Of a stretch of 64,000 nucleotides of DNA, positions 16,805 to 25,951 are shown piece after piece (the stretch's first letter is position 1; each line of letters starts with the position of its first letter). This DNA is from Merdimmobilis hominis (GTDB lineage Bacteria > Bacillota > Clostridia > Oscillospirales > Ruminococcaceae). The stretch lies in assembly GCF_021109255.1 (NCBI RefSeq), contig NZ_JAJODG010000002.1; one strand, written 5' to 3'. The notes below the pieces were generated by a model. That model had not been told where the DNA came from. It saw nothing but the letters and a program-made list of their open reading frames with translations, and ran no database searches. A program made the translations under genes and the position numbers.

Positions 16805-18903
16805 TCTTCCTTCTCCTTTTTCTCTTTGCCGGTGGCCTGCTCATAACCGCAGTCCGGCTTGAGGCAGTGAATCCGGCCATACCGCCCCGCCTTTTTAAAC
16901 AGGGTGGAGCCACACTGGGGGCAGAGGTCGGTCAAAGGCTTATCCCAGGTCATAAAGGAGCAGGTGGGGTTGTTTTCACAGCCGTAGTACCCCTTGCCGT
17001 TTTTGGATTTTTTAGCCAGCACCTTGCCGCCGCACAAGGGGCAGATGCCGCCGGTTTCCTGGACGATCTTTTTGGTATTCTTGCACTCGGGGAAACCGGG
17101 GCATGCCAGGAATTTGCCAAACCGGCCCATTTTGATCACCATTTTTCGGCCGCACAATTCACAGACCACATCGGTCTCCTCATCCGGGACCTTGATCCGG
17201 GTGCCGTCCATATTCTTCTCCGCCTGTTCCAAGGTAGCGGCAAAATCTTTGTAGAAGTTGTCAAGGGTGCTGACCCAGTCGGTCTTGCCCTCCTCCACCC
17301 CATCCAGGTTCTTCTCCATGTTGGCGGTGAAGTCCACATCCACAATGTTGGAGAATTGGTCTTCCATCAACTTGGTGGTCACCTCCCCCAGAGGGGTGGG
17401 TTTGAGGGCCTTGGCGTCCCGCTCCACATAGTTGCGCTGTAAAATGGTGGTGATAGTGGGGGCGTAGGTGCTGGGGCGGCCGATGCCGTTTTCCTCCAAC
17501 GTCTTGATGAGGGAAGCCTCAGTGAACCGGGCCGGCGGCTGGGTGAAGTGCTGGTTGCCGTCCAGGGCTTTGACCTTGAGGACCATGCCGGTCTCCAAAG
17601 GCGGCAGGGCGCCGGAGTCCTCTTCCTCCTCGTCCTTGCCCTCCACATACAGCACGGTGAAACCATCAAACTTCACTGAGTAGCCGGAGGCTTTAAAGAG
17701 GTAGTCGCCGGCGTGGATGTCGGCGGAGACGGTGTCCAGCAGGGCGGTGGCCATCTGGCTGGCGATAAACCGCTCCCAGATCAGTTTGTAGAGTTTGTAT
17801 TGATCACTGGTCAGGCTGCCTTTGACCTTGTCAGGGGTGAGGCTGGCCACGGTGGGCCGGATGGCCTCATGGCCGTCCTGGGCGCTGGCCTTGGATTTGT
17901 ACACCCGCTTGGTCTGGGGCAGGTAGGGCTTGCCGTACTTCTCTTCAATGAAGGCGGCCGCGTCCTTCACCGCTTCGTCGGAAAGGCGCAGGGAGTCGGT
18001 TCTCATATAGGTGATGAGGCCCATGGCGCCCATCCCCTCCACTTCCACGCCTTCATAGAGCTCCTGGGCGGCTTTCATGGTCCGCCGCGCCTGGAAGCCC
18101 AATTTGCGGGAAGCCTCCTGCTGGAGGGTGGAGGTGATAAACGGCGGAGCAGGGGATTTCTTGCGGACCCCCTTCTTCACCGTGCCCACCTGGAACTCCA
18201 CCCCTTGGAGGGCGGCCAGGATGGCATCAGCGGTCTCCTTGTCCTTGATCTCCTGTTTTTTGCCCCCATGGCCGTGGTATTTGGCGGGGAACGCCTTGCG
18301 GCTGCCCTCAGCGAGCAGGCTGGCATCGATGGTCCAGTATTCCTCTGACTTGAAAGCGCGGATCTCCTCTTCCCGGTCGACGATCAGCTTGACTGCCACC
18401 GATTGAACCCGCCCGGCGGAGAGCCCCCGGCGGATTTTCCTCCACAAAAAGGGGCTGATTTTATAACCCACAATCCGGTCCAGGATGCGTCGGGCCTGTT
18501 GGGCGTCCACCAGCGCCTGATCGATCTGCCGGGGATGGGCCATGCCGTTCTGGACGCCGGTCTTGGTGATCTCATTAAAGGTGACCCGGTTCTCGTCTTT
18601 GAGATCCAGGTCCAGCAGGTGGGCCAAATGCCAGGAGATGGCCTCCCCTTCCCGGTCGGGGTCGGTGGCCAGATAGACTTTGTCGCTCTTCTTGGCCTCT
18701 TTGACCAAGGAGGAGATCAGATCTTCCTTGCCTTTGATGTTGACATATTGGGGGGTGAAACCGTGTTCGATATCCACCCCTATTTTGCTTTTGGGCAGGT
18801 CGCGGATGTGGCCCATGGAGGCCACCACCTCATAATTATCGCCCAGATATTTCTGGATGGTTTTCGCCTTGGCCGGCGACTCCACAATCACTAGATTTGA
18901 CAT
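16801..18903 (-). CDS. topA: DNA topoisomerase I
   Basis: 700 residues. A type IA topoisomerase that relaxes negative supercoils. The N-terminal Toprim domain has VIVESPAKAKTIQKYLG and DPDREGEAI. The catalytic tyrosine region is GLITYMRTDSLRLS at about residue 305. Three C-terminal zinc ribbons follow: CELCGRKM with CPGFPEC, CPLCGGKV with CENNPTC, and CPQCGSTL with CLKPDC. The ATG is preceded by GGAGGTATTGG. It lies 52 bases downstream of dprA and overlaps trmFO. Confidence 0.96.
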   Translation of the reverse strand: MSNLVIVESPAKAKTIQKYLGDNYEVVASMGHIRDLPKSKIGVDIEHGFTPQYVNIKGKEDLISSLVKEAKKSDKVYLATDPDREGEAISWHLAHLLDLDLKDENRVTFNEITKTGVQNGMAHPRQIDQALVDAQQARRILDRIVGYKISPFLWRKIRRGLSAGRVQSVAVKLIVDREEEIRAFKSEEYWTIDASLLAEGSRKAFPAKYHGHGGKKQEIKDKETADAILAALQGVEFQVGTVKKGVRKKSPAPPFITSTLQQEASRKLGFQARRTMKAAQELYEGVEVEGMGAMGLITYMRTDSLRLSDEAVKDAAAFIEEKYGKPYLPQTKRVYKSKASAQDGHEAIRPTVASLTPDKVKGSLTSDQYKLYKLIWERFIASQMATALLDTVSADIHAGDYLFKASGYSVKFDGFTVLYVEGKDEEEEDSGALPPLETGMVLKVKALDGNQHFTQPPARFTEASLIKTLEENGIGRPSTYAPTITTILQRNYVERDAKALKPTPLGEVTTKLMEDQFSNIVDVDFTANMEKNLDGVEEGKTDWVSTLDNFYKDFAATLEQAEKNMDGTRIKVPDEETDVVCELCGRKMVIKMGRFGKFLACPGFPECKNTKKIVQETGGICPLCGGKVLAKKSKNGKGYYGCENNPTCSFMTWDKPLTDLCPQCGSTLFKKAGRYGRIHCLKPDCGYEQATGKEKKEKEE

Positions 18904-18955
18904 CCAATACCTCCATGAAAGGATTCGGCCGCAGTTGGCCGGGGGGGTTCTATGG

Positions 18956-20104
18956 CTACAGGCTGTATCGGCCGCCAGGCAAGGCGGTGACTGCCCCGTA
19001 GATCTCCAATTCGGTTAGGGTGGAGAGGACCTTTGCCACCGGCATCCGGCCCTCTTGGGCAATCTGCTCGGCGCTGCGTGGGCCCTGCTCCAACAGCTTG
19101 TATATGGAAAGCTGCGGCGGATTGAGATACTCCGGTGGGCGCGCCGCAGGCTGTGTTTTCTGGTTGATGGTTGGGGGCCTTTCTTTGGATTTGCGCTCCG
19201 GCGCCGGCTGCTGAGGAAGGTGGAAGGCGTACCCGCTATAGAGGTACTCCTCCAAAACATCCTGAGCGCAGGCCGTCAGCTTTGCCCCCTGCTGAATCAG
19301 TTTATGGGTTCCTTTGGAATTCGGCTCCTCAATCCGGCCGGGCACTGCAAAAACATCCCGGTCTTGGGAAAGGGCCAGGCCCGCTGTGATCAAAGAGCCG
19401 CTGCGCTCCCCCGCTTCCACCACCACGACCCCTTTGGAGAGGCCGGAGATAATCCGGTTGCGGCAGGGGAAATGGCCGGGGTTGGGCGGCGTGCCCGGGG
19501 GATATTCACTGATGACTGCCCCGTTTTGGGAGATGAGCCGGTGAAGGTCGCTGTTCTGCCGGGGGTAGTCCACATCGAGACCACAGCCCAGCACAGCGAC
19601 TGTCTTTCCGCCGCCGGCGATGGCCCCTGCGTGGCAGATGGCGTCAATGCCGACTGCAAGTCCGCTGACCACCACCGCCCCGGCCCTGGCCAGGTCGCCG
19701 GAGAGAGTTTTTCCCACCCGCTTGCCATATTCGGTAAAATTGCGGGTGCCCACCATAGCGATGGGCAATTGTTGGGAGAGGTCGGGCAGTTCCCCCTCCA
19801 CATAGAGCACCAGGGGGCAGGAATAAATGTTCTTCAATAAATTAGGGTATTTAAGGTCCTCAGGCGTCAAAATTTCAAACCCGAGCCGCCTGGCCTCGGC
19901 GGCGTTTTTTCGCGCTTGATCCAAGGTGGTGTTGCCCAACAAAGAGAGCTCCTTCTGGGAGAAGATGCCCAGCCGGGCCAGGTTTATGCGGTCCATCTCA
20001 TACAATTTCCGCGGGTGGCCGACCCGGGAGAGGACTTCCTCCGCCCGGCGGGTACCCACGCCAAACACCTGCTGGAACCACATCCAATAAAGCGCTTCTT
20101 CCAT
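18956..20104 (-). CDS. dprA: DNA processing protein DprA
   Basis: 382 residues. DprA loads RecA on incoming single-stranded DNA during natural transformation. A SAM-like N-terminal helical domain is followed by the Rossmann (SLOG-type) core: GTRNFTEYG, SGLAVGIDAICHAGA, GCGLDVDYP, SEYPPGTPP and VVVEAGERSGSLITA. A C-terminal winged-helix region follows (QLSIYKLLEQGPRSAEQIA). The start is ATG at 20104 (MEEALYWMWFQQV) after a GGGGG site; the longer frame is not used. Presence of dprA alone does not show that the organism is transformable. Confidence 0.94.
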   Translation of the reverse strand: MEEALYWMWFQQVFGVGTRRAEEVLSRVGHPRKLYEMDRINLARLGIFSQKELSLLGNTTLDQARKNAAEARRLGFEILTPEDLKYPNLLKNIYSCPLVLYVEGELPDLSQQLPIAMVGTRNFTEYGKRVGKTLSGDLARAGAVVVSGLAVGIDAICHAGAIAGGGKTVAVLGCGLDVDYPRQNSDLHRLISQNGAVISEYPPGTPPNPGHFPCRNRIISGLSKGVVVVEAGERSGSLITAGLALSQDRDVFAVPGRIEEPNSKGTHKLIQQGAKLTACAQDVLEEYLYSGYAFHLPQQPAPERKSKERPPTINQKTQPAARPPEYLNPPQLSIYKLLEQGPRSAEQIAQEGRMPVAKVLSTLTELEIYGAVTALPGGRYSL

Positions 20105-20126
20105 GGTATTCCCCCTTTTCCCTGCC

Positions 20127-20918
20127 CTAGGGCCGGGCCATCTCCCAGGCGACAATGCTCGCCGCCACCGAGGCATTGAGAGACTCCGCCCGCCCCGCCA
20201 TGGGGATGATTACCGCGCTGTCGCACAAGGCGACAACCTCCGGCGGCAATCCCTTCCCCTCGTTGCCGATGACCACTGCGCCCCCTTGGTTCAGGGGCAG
20301 CTGGGTGATGTCCTTGGCCCCTTCCTGGAGGGCGGCAGCATACACTGGTACCTTCTCCCCCCAGAACTTTTCAAACAGCCCCGGCAGATTGTCCACCACT
20401 GTGATAGGTAGGCGGAACACGCCCCCCATGGTGGCCCGCAGCACTTTGGGGCTGTAGAGGTCGGGACAATCATCGGTCAAAAACAGCCGGTCGATGCCAA
20501 AGGCTTCACAGCTGCGGATAATGGTGCCCAAGTTCCCCGGGTCTTGGAGGGAGCAAAGCACCAAATAATGCCCTGTACCCCATATTGTAGCAGTCTGGAA
20601 ATGATTGTCAAGCATGGGCAGGACACAGAAAACCCCTTGGGGCGTGTTGGTATTGGCAATTTTCTGCGCCAGCTCCGGGGTGATTTCGTAGATTTTTTGG
20701 GCCTTTTCTGTGAGGAGGGCTGCCTCCTGAGGATAGCGTTCCCGCGCCTGAGGGGTGAGGAACAGTTGCTCTACGGCAAGGCCGCTCTTCACCGCATCAG
20801 CGGCGATCCGCGCGCCCTCGGCCACAAAAAGCCCTGTGCGGGTGCGCTCTTTTTTCTGAGCGATCAATTTGGTCAGCTGTTTAATCTGGGGGTTCTCCCG
20901 TGAGGTGATCCGTTCCAT
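20127..20918 (-). CDS. TrmH/SpoU-family RNA 2'-O-methyltransferase
   Basis: 263 residues. A SPOUT-class methyltransferase acting on rRNA or tRNA ribose. The N-terminal substrate-binding domain (RENPQIKQLTKL, LFVAEGARIAADAV) precedes the trefoil-knot domain with its three motifs: NLGTIIRSCEAFGIDRLFL, VVIGNEGKGLPPEV and IPMAGRAESLNASVAASI. Overall it resembles RlmB or the YsgA group; the target nucleotide cannot be read from sequence. It is the first gene of the run leading to dprA and topA, just after the rplT terminator. Confidence 0.9.
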   Translation of the reverse strand: MERITSRENPQIKQLTKLIAQKKERTRTGLFVAEGARIAADAVKSGLAVEQLFLTPQARERYPQEAALLTEKAQKIYEITPELAQKIANTNTPQGVFCVLPMLDNHFQTATIWGTGHYLVLCSLQDPGNLGTIIRSCEAFGIDRLFLTDDCPDLYSPKVLRATMGGVFRLPITVVDNLPGLFEKFWGEKVPVYAAALQEGAKDITQLPLNQGGAVVIGNEGKGLPPEVVALCDSAVIIPMAGRAESLNASVAASIVAWEMARP

Positions 20919-20953
20919 CCCTTCCCCTTTCCGGCGGTACGCCTAAGGTAGTA

Positions 20954-20993
20954 AAAGACGCCCGTGTCAATCGCGACCCGGGCGTTCTTTCTA
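20954..20993 (-). terminator. Terminator of the infC-rpmI-rplT operon
   Basis: On the minus strand AACGCCCG pairs with CGGGCGTC, extended by GGT/GAC, followed by TTTTAC. It lies just after the rplT stop. Confidence 0.8.
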
Positions 20994-21000
20994 GTCAAAA

Positions 21001-21354
21001 TTACAGAGCGGCTTTTGCCTTCTCAACCAAGGAAGTGAATGCTGCGGGATCGCTGATGGCGATTTCAGACAGCATTTTGCGGTTGAGGGTGATGCCAGCC
21101 TTTTTGAGACCGTTCATAAAAGTGGAGTAGTTGATGCCGTTCATCTTGCAGCCAGCGCTGATACGGGTGATCCACAGGGAGCGGAAGTTGCGTTTCTTCT
21201 GCTTTCTGCCAATGTAAGCATACTGGCCGGATTTCATAACCGCTTCTTTTGCGGTTTTAAACAGTCTGCTCTTAGCACCAAAGTAGCCTTTAGCCAGTTT
21301 GAGTACCTTTTTTCTTCTCTTGCGGGTCATGGTAGCGCCCTTAATACGAGCCAT
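21001..21354 (-). CDS. rplT: 50S ribosomal protein L20
   Basis: 117 residues, standard length. L20 is essential early in 50S assembly and in Firmicutes also represses its own operon by binding the leader RNA. The sequence MARIKGATMTRKRRKKVLKL, the AYIGRKQKKRNFRSLWI block and the C-terminal LNRKMLSEIAI segment are typical. It is the third gene of infC-rpmI-rplT and is followed by a terminator. Confidence 0.97.
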   Translation of the reverse strand: MARIKGATMTRKRRKKVLKLAKGYFGAKSRLFKTAKEAVMKSGQYAYIGRKQKKRNFRSLWITRISAGCKMNGINYSTFMNGLKKAGITLNRKMLSEIAISDPAAFTSLVEKAKAAL

Positions 21355-21402
21355 ATCGTTATACCTCCGTTTTGGTCTTTCTTAAAAGTAGTTCTTCAAA
21401 AA

Positions 21403-21600
21403 TTATCTTGCGGGCATGAGGAGCTTGAGTGCTCTCATATTGGTCTTATCCGCATAGGTAGCTTTCCGCAGAGCTCTCTTTCTCTTGGTGGTCTTGTGGT
21501 TCAGGATATGTCTTCTGTTGGTGTGCGCTCTTTTTACCTTCCCGTTTTTGGTCAGTTTAAAACGCTTTTTGGCGCCGGTATGAGTTTTCAGCTTAGGCAT
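21403..21600 (-). CDS. rpmI: 50S ribosomal protein L35
   Basis: 65 residues, very basic, starting MPKLKTHTGAKKRFKLT with the NRRHILNHKTTKRKR block that identifies L35. It lies between infC and rplT with short gaps (20 and 48 bases), the conserved order. A GGAGG-type site precedes the ATG. Confidence 0.97.
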   Translation of the reverse strand: MPKLKTHTGAKKRFKLTKNGKVKRAHTNRRHILNHKTTKRKRALRKATYADKTNMRALKLLMPAR

Positions 21601-21620
21601 GTGGATTTTCCTCCTTAAAT

Positions 21621-22139
21621 TTACTTGGCATTCTTCGGTGAGATAAACGCGACCATGCTGCGTCCTTCCATCTTGGGCAGTTTGTCAACCGAGCCCAACT
21701 CCGAGCAACTTTCAATGAAGCGCTTAACGATAGCTTCGCCCAATTCGGGATGCGCCATCTCACGGCCACGGAAGCGCAGGGCAACCTTGACTTTGTCGCC
21801 GCCGGCCAGGAACTTCTTGGCGTGGTTGAGCTTGGTGTCAAAGTCGTGGACGTCGATGTTCAAAGAGAGGCGAACCTCCTTGACGTCCATGGTCTTCTGA
21901 TTTTTCTTTGCTTCCTTCTCCTTTTTGGCCTGCTCGAACCGGTATTTTCCATAGTCCATAATCCGGCAGACGGGAGGGGTGGCCTGAGGAGCAATTTTGA
22001 CTAGGTCAAGATTTTTTTCCAGGGCAATTTTCTGAGCGTCCTTTGTGGGGATTACGCCCAGCTGGCTGCCGTCGGCATCGATGACACGCACTTCCTTATC
22101 CCGGATCTCCTCATTGATAAGCAGTTCTTTGTTGCTAAT
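21621..22139 (-). CDS. infC: Translation initiation factor IF-3, starting with ATT
   Basis: 172 residues. IF-3 binds the 30S subunit and proofreads initiation. The start is placed at ATT (22137-22139): the frame then reads ISNKELLINEEIRDKEVRVIDADG, matching IF-3 N-termini, with GGAGGTGCTTTACC just upstream. No ATG, GTG or TTG gives this conserved N-terminus; the first ordinary start would delete 16 residues. An AUU start is a known autoregulatory feature of infC, because IF-3 discriminates against it. C-terminal blocks PPVCRIMDYGKYRFEQ and LRFRGREMAHPELG confirm the family. Confidence 0.95.
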   Translation of the reverse strand: MSNKELLINEEIRDKEVRVIDADGSQLGVIPTKDAQKIALEKNLDLVKIAPQATPPVCRIMDYGKYRFEQAKKEKEAKKNQKTMDVKEVRLSLNIDVHDFDTKLNHAKKFLAGGDKVKVALRFRGREMAHPELGEAIVKRFIESCSELGSVDKLPKMEGRSMVAFISPKNAK

Positions 22140-22340
22140 GGTAAAGCACCTCCAAAATCCATAAATCGTGGTTTACAAGGCGGCAAAGCCGCCGGATAAA
22201 ACAAAGAAAGCGCAGACCAATTCCGTCTACGCTTGCAATACAAACCAAGAACGGCCACTAGCCGCACCTTGTGTTTCTATTGACCCAGGCCACTATTGCG
22301 TGGATAGGTGAGAACGGAATTCTGTTCTACTTTGTTTTCT
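22140..22340 (-). ncRNA. L20-type autoregulatory leader of infC-rpmI-rplT
   Basis: About 200 bases between the promoter and infC. A terminator-like hairpin (GCGTAGAC with GTCTGCGC, 22208-22236) is followed by TTTCTTTGTTTTAT. A second hairpin with GCTTTGC core (GGCGGCTTTGCCGCC) lies nearer the gene. In Firmicutes this operon is controlled by L20-dependent transcription attenuation in such a leader. The family assignment rests on position and attenuator layout and was not checked with a covariance model. Confidence 0.72.
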
Positions 22341-22345
22341 AATCT

Positions 22346-22374
22346 ATTCTACCAGGCAAAAGGGGATTTGTCAA
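22346..22374 (-). promoter_or_regulatory. Sigma-A promoter of the infC operon
   Basis: TTGACA (22369-22374, minus strand), 17-base spacer, TAGAAT (22346-22351). It lies just after the addA stop codon and feeds the L20-type leader. Confidence 0.88.
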
Positions 22375-22393
22375 GGCTTTTACCACGATCTTT

Positions 22394-25300
22394 TTACAAG
22401 ATCTTTGTGGGGTCCGCGCGGACATCCCCCAGTGAAACCGGTATGGCTTCATCCAAGGCGAATGAATATAGTATACACGCCCCGATGGGGATATGCAAGC
22501 TCTCCTCCAATATTTTTTGATAGAGAAGCACCTGGACCCAGTACCGATCCGTCAGCTCCTGAGGGGTTTTGACATAGTCGGTTTTGTAATCAATGACTGT
22601 CCCCCGGCCATTTTCCACCAAGATGCAGTCGGCAACGCCCTGGACAGCGGTTTGGTTGCCCCCGAACTCCCAGTCCAGGTAGGGGGCCAGAAGCTCCTCC
22701 CCCGCCTCGGCCAAAAACCGGTATTCCCGCAGCACCTGGTCGGCACAGAAGATCCGCCGGGCCAAATCCGAGCAAAAAAACCGCTCCAGTTTGGCCACTG
22801 GGATGGCCTCACCCTCCGCCGGGAGGAGGAAGCCCTGTTCCACCAGCCGGGCGATCTCCCCGGCGGGGTTGTCCCGAGCCGCTTCATAGGAGGCAAACTG
22901 CATGAATTTGTGGACGGCGTTGCCCCGCTCCGCACCGGTGAGCCCCTTTCCAATCAAGAACTTGGGCCGCCGGATGAAATAGTTTCCCTCCCCCTGCCCC
23001 TTTGAAATAGCCGAGACCGCCATTTTGGTGGGGATGAGGGTCGCTGCCCGGTTGGGGTACTGGAAAGCACACTGCCGCCGAAGGGCCTCTACCATCCCAG
23101 AATCTGGCAGAGATTCCAACCGGCCTCCCCCCTCTTCCCCAGCTTCTTCCCGGGGGTGGAGACTTTCCACCTGAATGGAGAAATGGCTGGAACCGTCCCC
23201 GCCCGAGACTTCACACCCGGCCAGGCGGCAGAGCTCCCCAGAATCCGGATGGTGGAGAAGGGCCATCAACAGCCAATCGGCGTAGCTGCTCCCCGCCCGC
23301 ACCCGGCGGGAGGGCACCCGGCCGCCCTTATCAAGGCCCCCCGCCAAAGCGGAGAGCTTCTTCTCCGGATTTTTGAGCTGCATGGTGACAACCAGCCGCT
23401 CCTTGGCCCGGGTGAGAGCCACATATAAAATCCGCAGCTCCTCCGAGAGCATCGACCGATCCAGTTCAATCTTCATCGCCTCCATGGGCACGGTGGTGAA
23501 CTGGCGCATCAGCTGTTCATCCCGCCGCATGCAGGCAAACCCCATCTGGGAGTGGAGGAGGGTAGGGCTTCGCAGGTCCTCTTTGTTAAACTGTTTGGCG
23601 GTGTCGCAGAGGAAGACCACCGGGAACTCCAACCCTTTGGAGCGGTGGATGGAGAGGATCTGCACCGCGTCCTCCCCACCGCTGCCGGTGGGTGGGGCCA
23701 AGTCCTCCCCCTGGCGTGCCAGCCGGTCCAAAAACCGGATAAACCCGGCAAGGCCTTTTCCCCCGCCGTATTCCGCCGCGTAGGACAGGAAGGCCCGCAG
23801 GTTTTCTTTCCGGCGGGCGCCCCCTGGCATTGCTCCGGCGATCAGCTCAAACCCGGTGCAATCGTAGACCTTCTGCACCAGCTCCTGGGCGGGGAGCACC
23901 GCTGCTTCCCGCCGCAGGTAGGCGAGGGTCTCCAAAAACCGGGCGGTTTTCTCCGATGTGCCGCTGTAGGCGATGGCCGCCTCATAGATGGAAGCTTTTG
24001 GGGCAGAGAGCCGCAGCTGGGCCAGCTCATCGGCGGTGAAGCCGAAGAGGGGTGAAAGCATGGCGGCAGTCAAATCCACATCCAAAAGGGGGTTGTCCAC
24101 CGCCCGCAGGAGGGAGACCACCGCGGCGATCTCCCGCCGGGCGAGGAATCCCCCCTGGCTGTCCGCCCAGCCGGGGATCTTCCGGCGGCGCAGGGCCTCC
24201 AGGTATTTCTCCGCCTTATTTTTGGTGGAGCGCAGCAGGATGGCGATATCCCCCGGCCGCACGGGGCGAAGCTCCCCCCCATCTGTTACAAGGGTCTTCT
24301 CCCCCAACATCCGGGCGATCTGTCCAGCCACATACTCCGCTTCCAGGGCCACGCCGTCCTCCTCCCCCAATTGGGAGGAATCCAGCACCCGCACCTGCCA
24401 ACCCATCCCGGGGGCCTCCGGGTAGCTGGCAGCGGGGATCAGCGCCTCTTCGGCGGTGTAGTCCATCTCGCCGATTTCCTCACTCATCACCATGGAAAAG
24501 AGGAAGTTGATCCCCGCAGTGACCTCCGGCCGGCTGCGGAAGTTGCGCCCCAGAAGGATCTTTGCCGGGTAATGCTCCCCGTCGTATGGGGCAAAATGCC
24601 TCTTCTTTTCCAGGAAAATCTCCGGCATGGCCTGGCGGAACCGGTAGATGCTCTGTTTCACATCCCCCACCAAAAAGAGGTTTTTCTCCTCCCGGGAAAC
24701 CGCCCGGAAGAGCATGTCCTGGGCTTCATTGGTATCCTGGTACTCGTCCACAAACACCTCTTCAAACCGCTGTGAAGCCTGTTTGGCCAAGGCAGTGGGA
24801 TGGTATCCCCCTTCCTCCTTCTCCCAAAGGAGGGCGAGGGCCAGGTGTTCCAGGTCGGAGAAATCCACCAGCTTGCCTTCCCGCTTTTTTTCGGTGAACC
24901 GCCGGTCGAAGGCCAGGGTCACCTCAAACAGCCGGGTGATTTTGGGCAGCAGGTCGTCGATATCCTCCCGGAACTGGGCCCGGGTTGCGCAGAACTGCTT
25001 TTCCGCCAGTGTTTCGATCAGCTCTTTTACCTGCTTGCGTGCGGCCTGCACCCGCTCTTTTAAAGGGTCATTGGAAAAGCCCCGCAGGGCCTTGAGCCGG
25101 GGAAAACTGAAACTGTCCAGGGCGGCTTTCACCCCATCCCAGTCGCCGGCTTCTACACGCTCTAAGGCGGCACGCACCCCCTGCAGGTCGCTCTCGTAGG
25201 CGGGGCCATAGGCCGCCTCCATCTTCTCATCGGAGCGGATCTCCCACAGGGCTTCCTCTAAGGTGAAGGCGGCATATTCCAGGGCGTTTTTGCCATAGGC

Positions 25301-25951
25301 GAGGATCGCCTGGCCCCAGACTGTCTCCTCCACCGGGAGGCCGCTGCCGTAAAAGGCCAGCTTGTCCGCCAGCCAATCCTGGTAAAAGGGGTGGGAGCGG
25401 ACAAAGTCGTAGAGGCGCAGTACTGTCTGGGTCAGGCGCTTGTCGTCCCGCCCGGTGGACAGCAGCTCCACCAGGCTGAAAAAAGCGCTGTCCTCGGGGT
25501 TTTGATAACATTCCTCGATGACCTCCGCCGCGGCGTCGGCCCGCAGCAGGTCCAGCTCCTTCTCATCCCCCACCCGGAAGTCCGGCGGCAGGTCCAGGGC
25601 CTGGAAATTCTGCCGCAGAAGCTCCTGGCAGAAGGAATGGATGGTGCTAATCTGCGCCCGGGCCAACAGGGATTGCTGCCGGGCCAAAGCGGCGTCCTGG
25701 GGATTCTCCTCGATGAGCTGGGAGAGCTTGAGGCTGATCCGCTGTTTCATCTCCTGGGCCGCGGCTTTGGAAAAGGTGACGATCAGCAGCCGGTCGGCAT
25801 CCACCGGGGCGATGGGGTCCAATATCCGCTGGATCACCCGTTCCACCAGGACGGCAGTCTTTCCGCTGCCTGCCGCCGCCGAGACCAGGACGGTCCCGCC
25901 CCGGGCGGTGATGGCGTCCAGCTGTTCTTTTGTCCAATTACGGCTTGCCAA
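22394..25951 (-). CDS. addA: ATP-dependent helicase/nuclease subunit A
   Basis: 1185 residues. AddA provides the UvrD-like helicase and a RecB-type nuclease of AddAB, which resects double-strand breaks for RecA. Walker A SAAAGSGKTAVLVERV is near residue 20, the Walker B region is VDEYQDTNEAQDM, and helicase motifs include SIHRSKGLEFPVVF and LYVALTRAKERLV. The C-terminal nuclease has VIDYKTDYV. The start is TTG at 25951 (LASRNWTKEQLDAI) after AAGGAGGAGAAGGG, overlapping the end of addB by 14 bases; longer frames are shadows of addB. Confidence 0.95.
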   Translation of the reverse strand: MASRNWTKEQLDAITARGGTVLVSAAAGSGKTAVLVERVIQRILDPIAPVDADRLLIVTFSKAAAQEMKQRISLKLSQLIEENPQDAALARQQSLLARAQISTIHSFCQELLRQNFQALDLPPDFRVGDEKELDLLRADAAAEVIEECYQNPEDSAFFSLVELLSTGRDDKRLTQTVLRLYDFVRSHPFYQDWLADKLAFYGSGLPVEETVWGQAILAYGKNALEYAAFTLEEALWEIRSDEKMEAAYGPAYESDLQGVRAALERVEAGDWDGVKAALDSFSFPRLKALRGFSNDPLKERVQAARKQVKELIETLAEKQFCATRAQFREDIDDLLPKITRLFEVTLAFDRRFTEKKREGKLVDFSDLEHLALALLWEKEEGGYHPTALAKQASQRFEEVFVDEYQDTNEAQDMLFRAVSREEKNLFLVGDVKQSIYRFRQAMPEIFLEKKRHFAPYDGEHYPAKILLGRNFRSRPEVTAGINFLFSMVMSEEIGEMDYTAEEALIPAASYPEAPGMGWQVRVLDSSQLGEEDGVALEAEYVAGQIARMLGEKTLVTDGGELRPVRPGDIAILLRSTKNKAEKYLEALRRRKIPGWADSQGGFLARREIAAVVSLLRAVDNPLLDVDLTAAMLSPLFGFTADELAQLRLSAPKASIYEAAIAYSGTSEKTARFLETLAYLRREAAVLPAQELVQKVYDCTGFELIAGAMPGGARRKENLRAFLSYAAEYGGGKGLAGFIRFLDRLARQGEDLAPPTGSGGEDAVQILSIHRSKGLEFPVVFLCDTAKQFNKEDLRSPTLLHSQMGFACMRRDEQLMRQFTTVPMEAMKIELDRSMLSEELRILYVALTRAKERLVVTMQLKNPEKKLSALAGGLDKGGRVPSRRVRAGSSYADWLLMALLHHPDSGELCRLAGCEVSGGDGSSHFSIQVESLHPREEAGEEGGGRLESLPDSGMVEALRRQCAFQYPNRAATLIPTKMAVSAISKGQGEGNYFIRRPKFLIGKGLTGAERGNAVHKFMQFASYEAARDNPAGEIARLVEQGFLLPAEGEAIPVAKLERFFCSDLARRIFCADQVLREYRFLAEAGEELLAPYLDWEFGGNQTAVQGVADCILVENGRGTVIDYKTDYVKTPQELTDRYWVQVLLYQKILEESLHIPIGACILYSFALDEAIPVSLGDVRADPTKIL

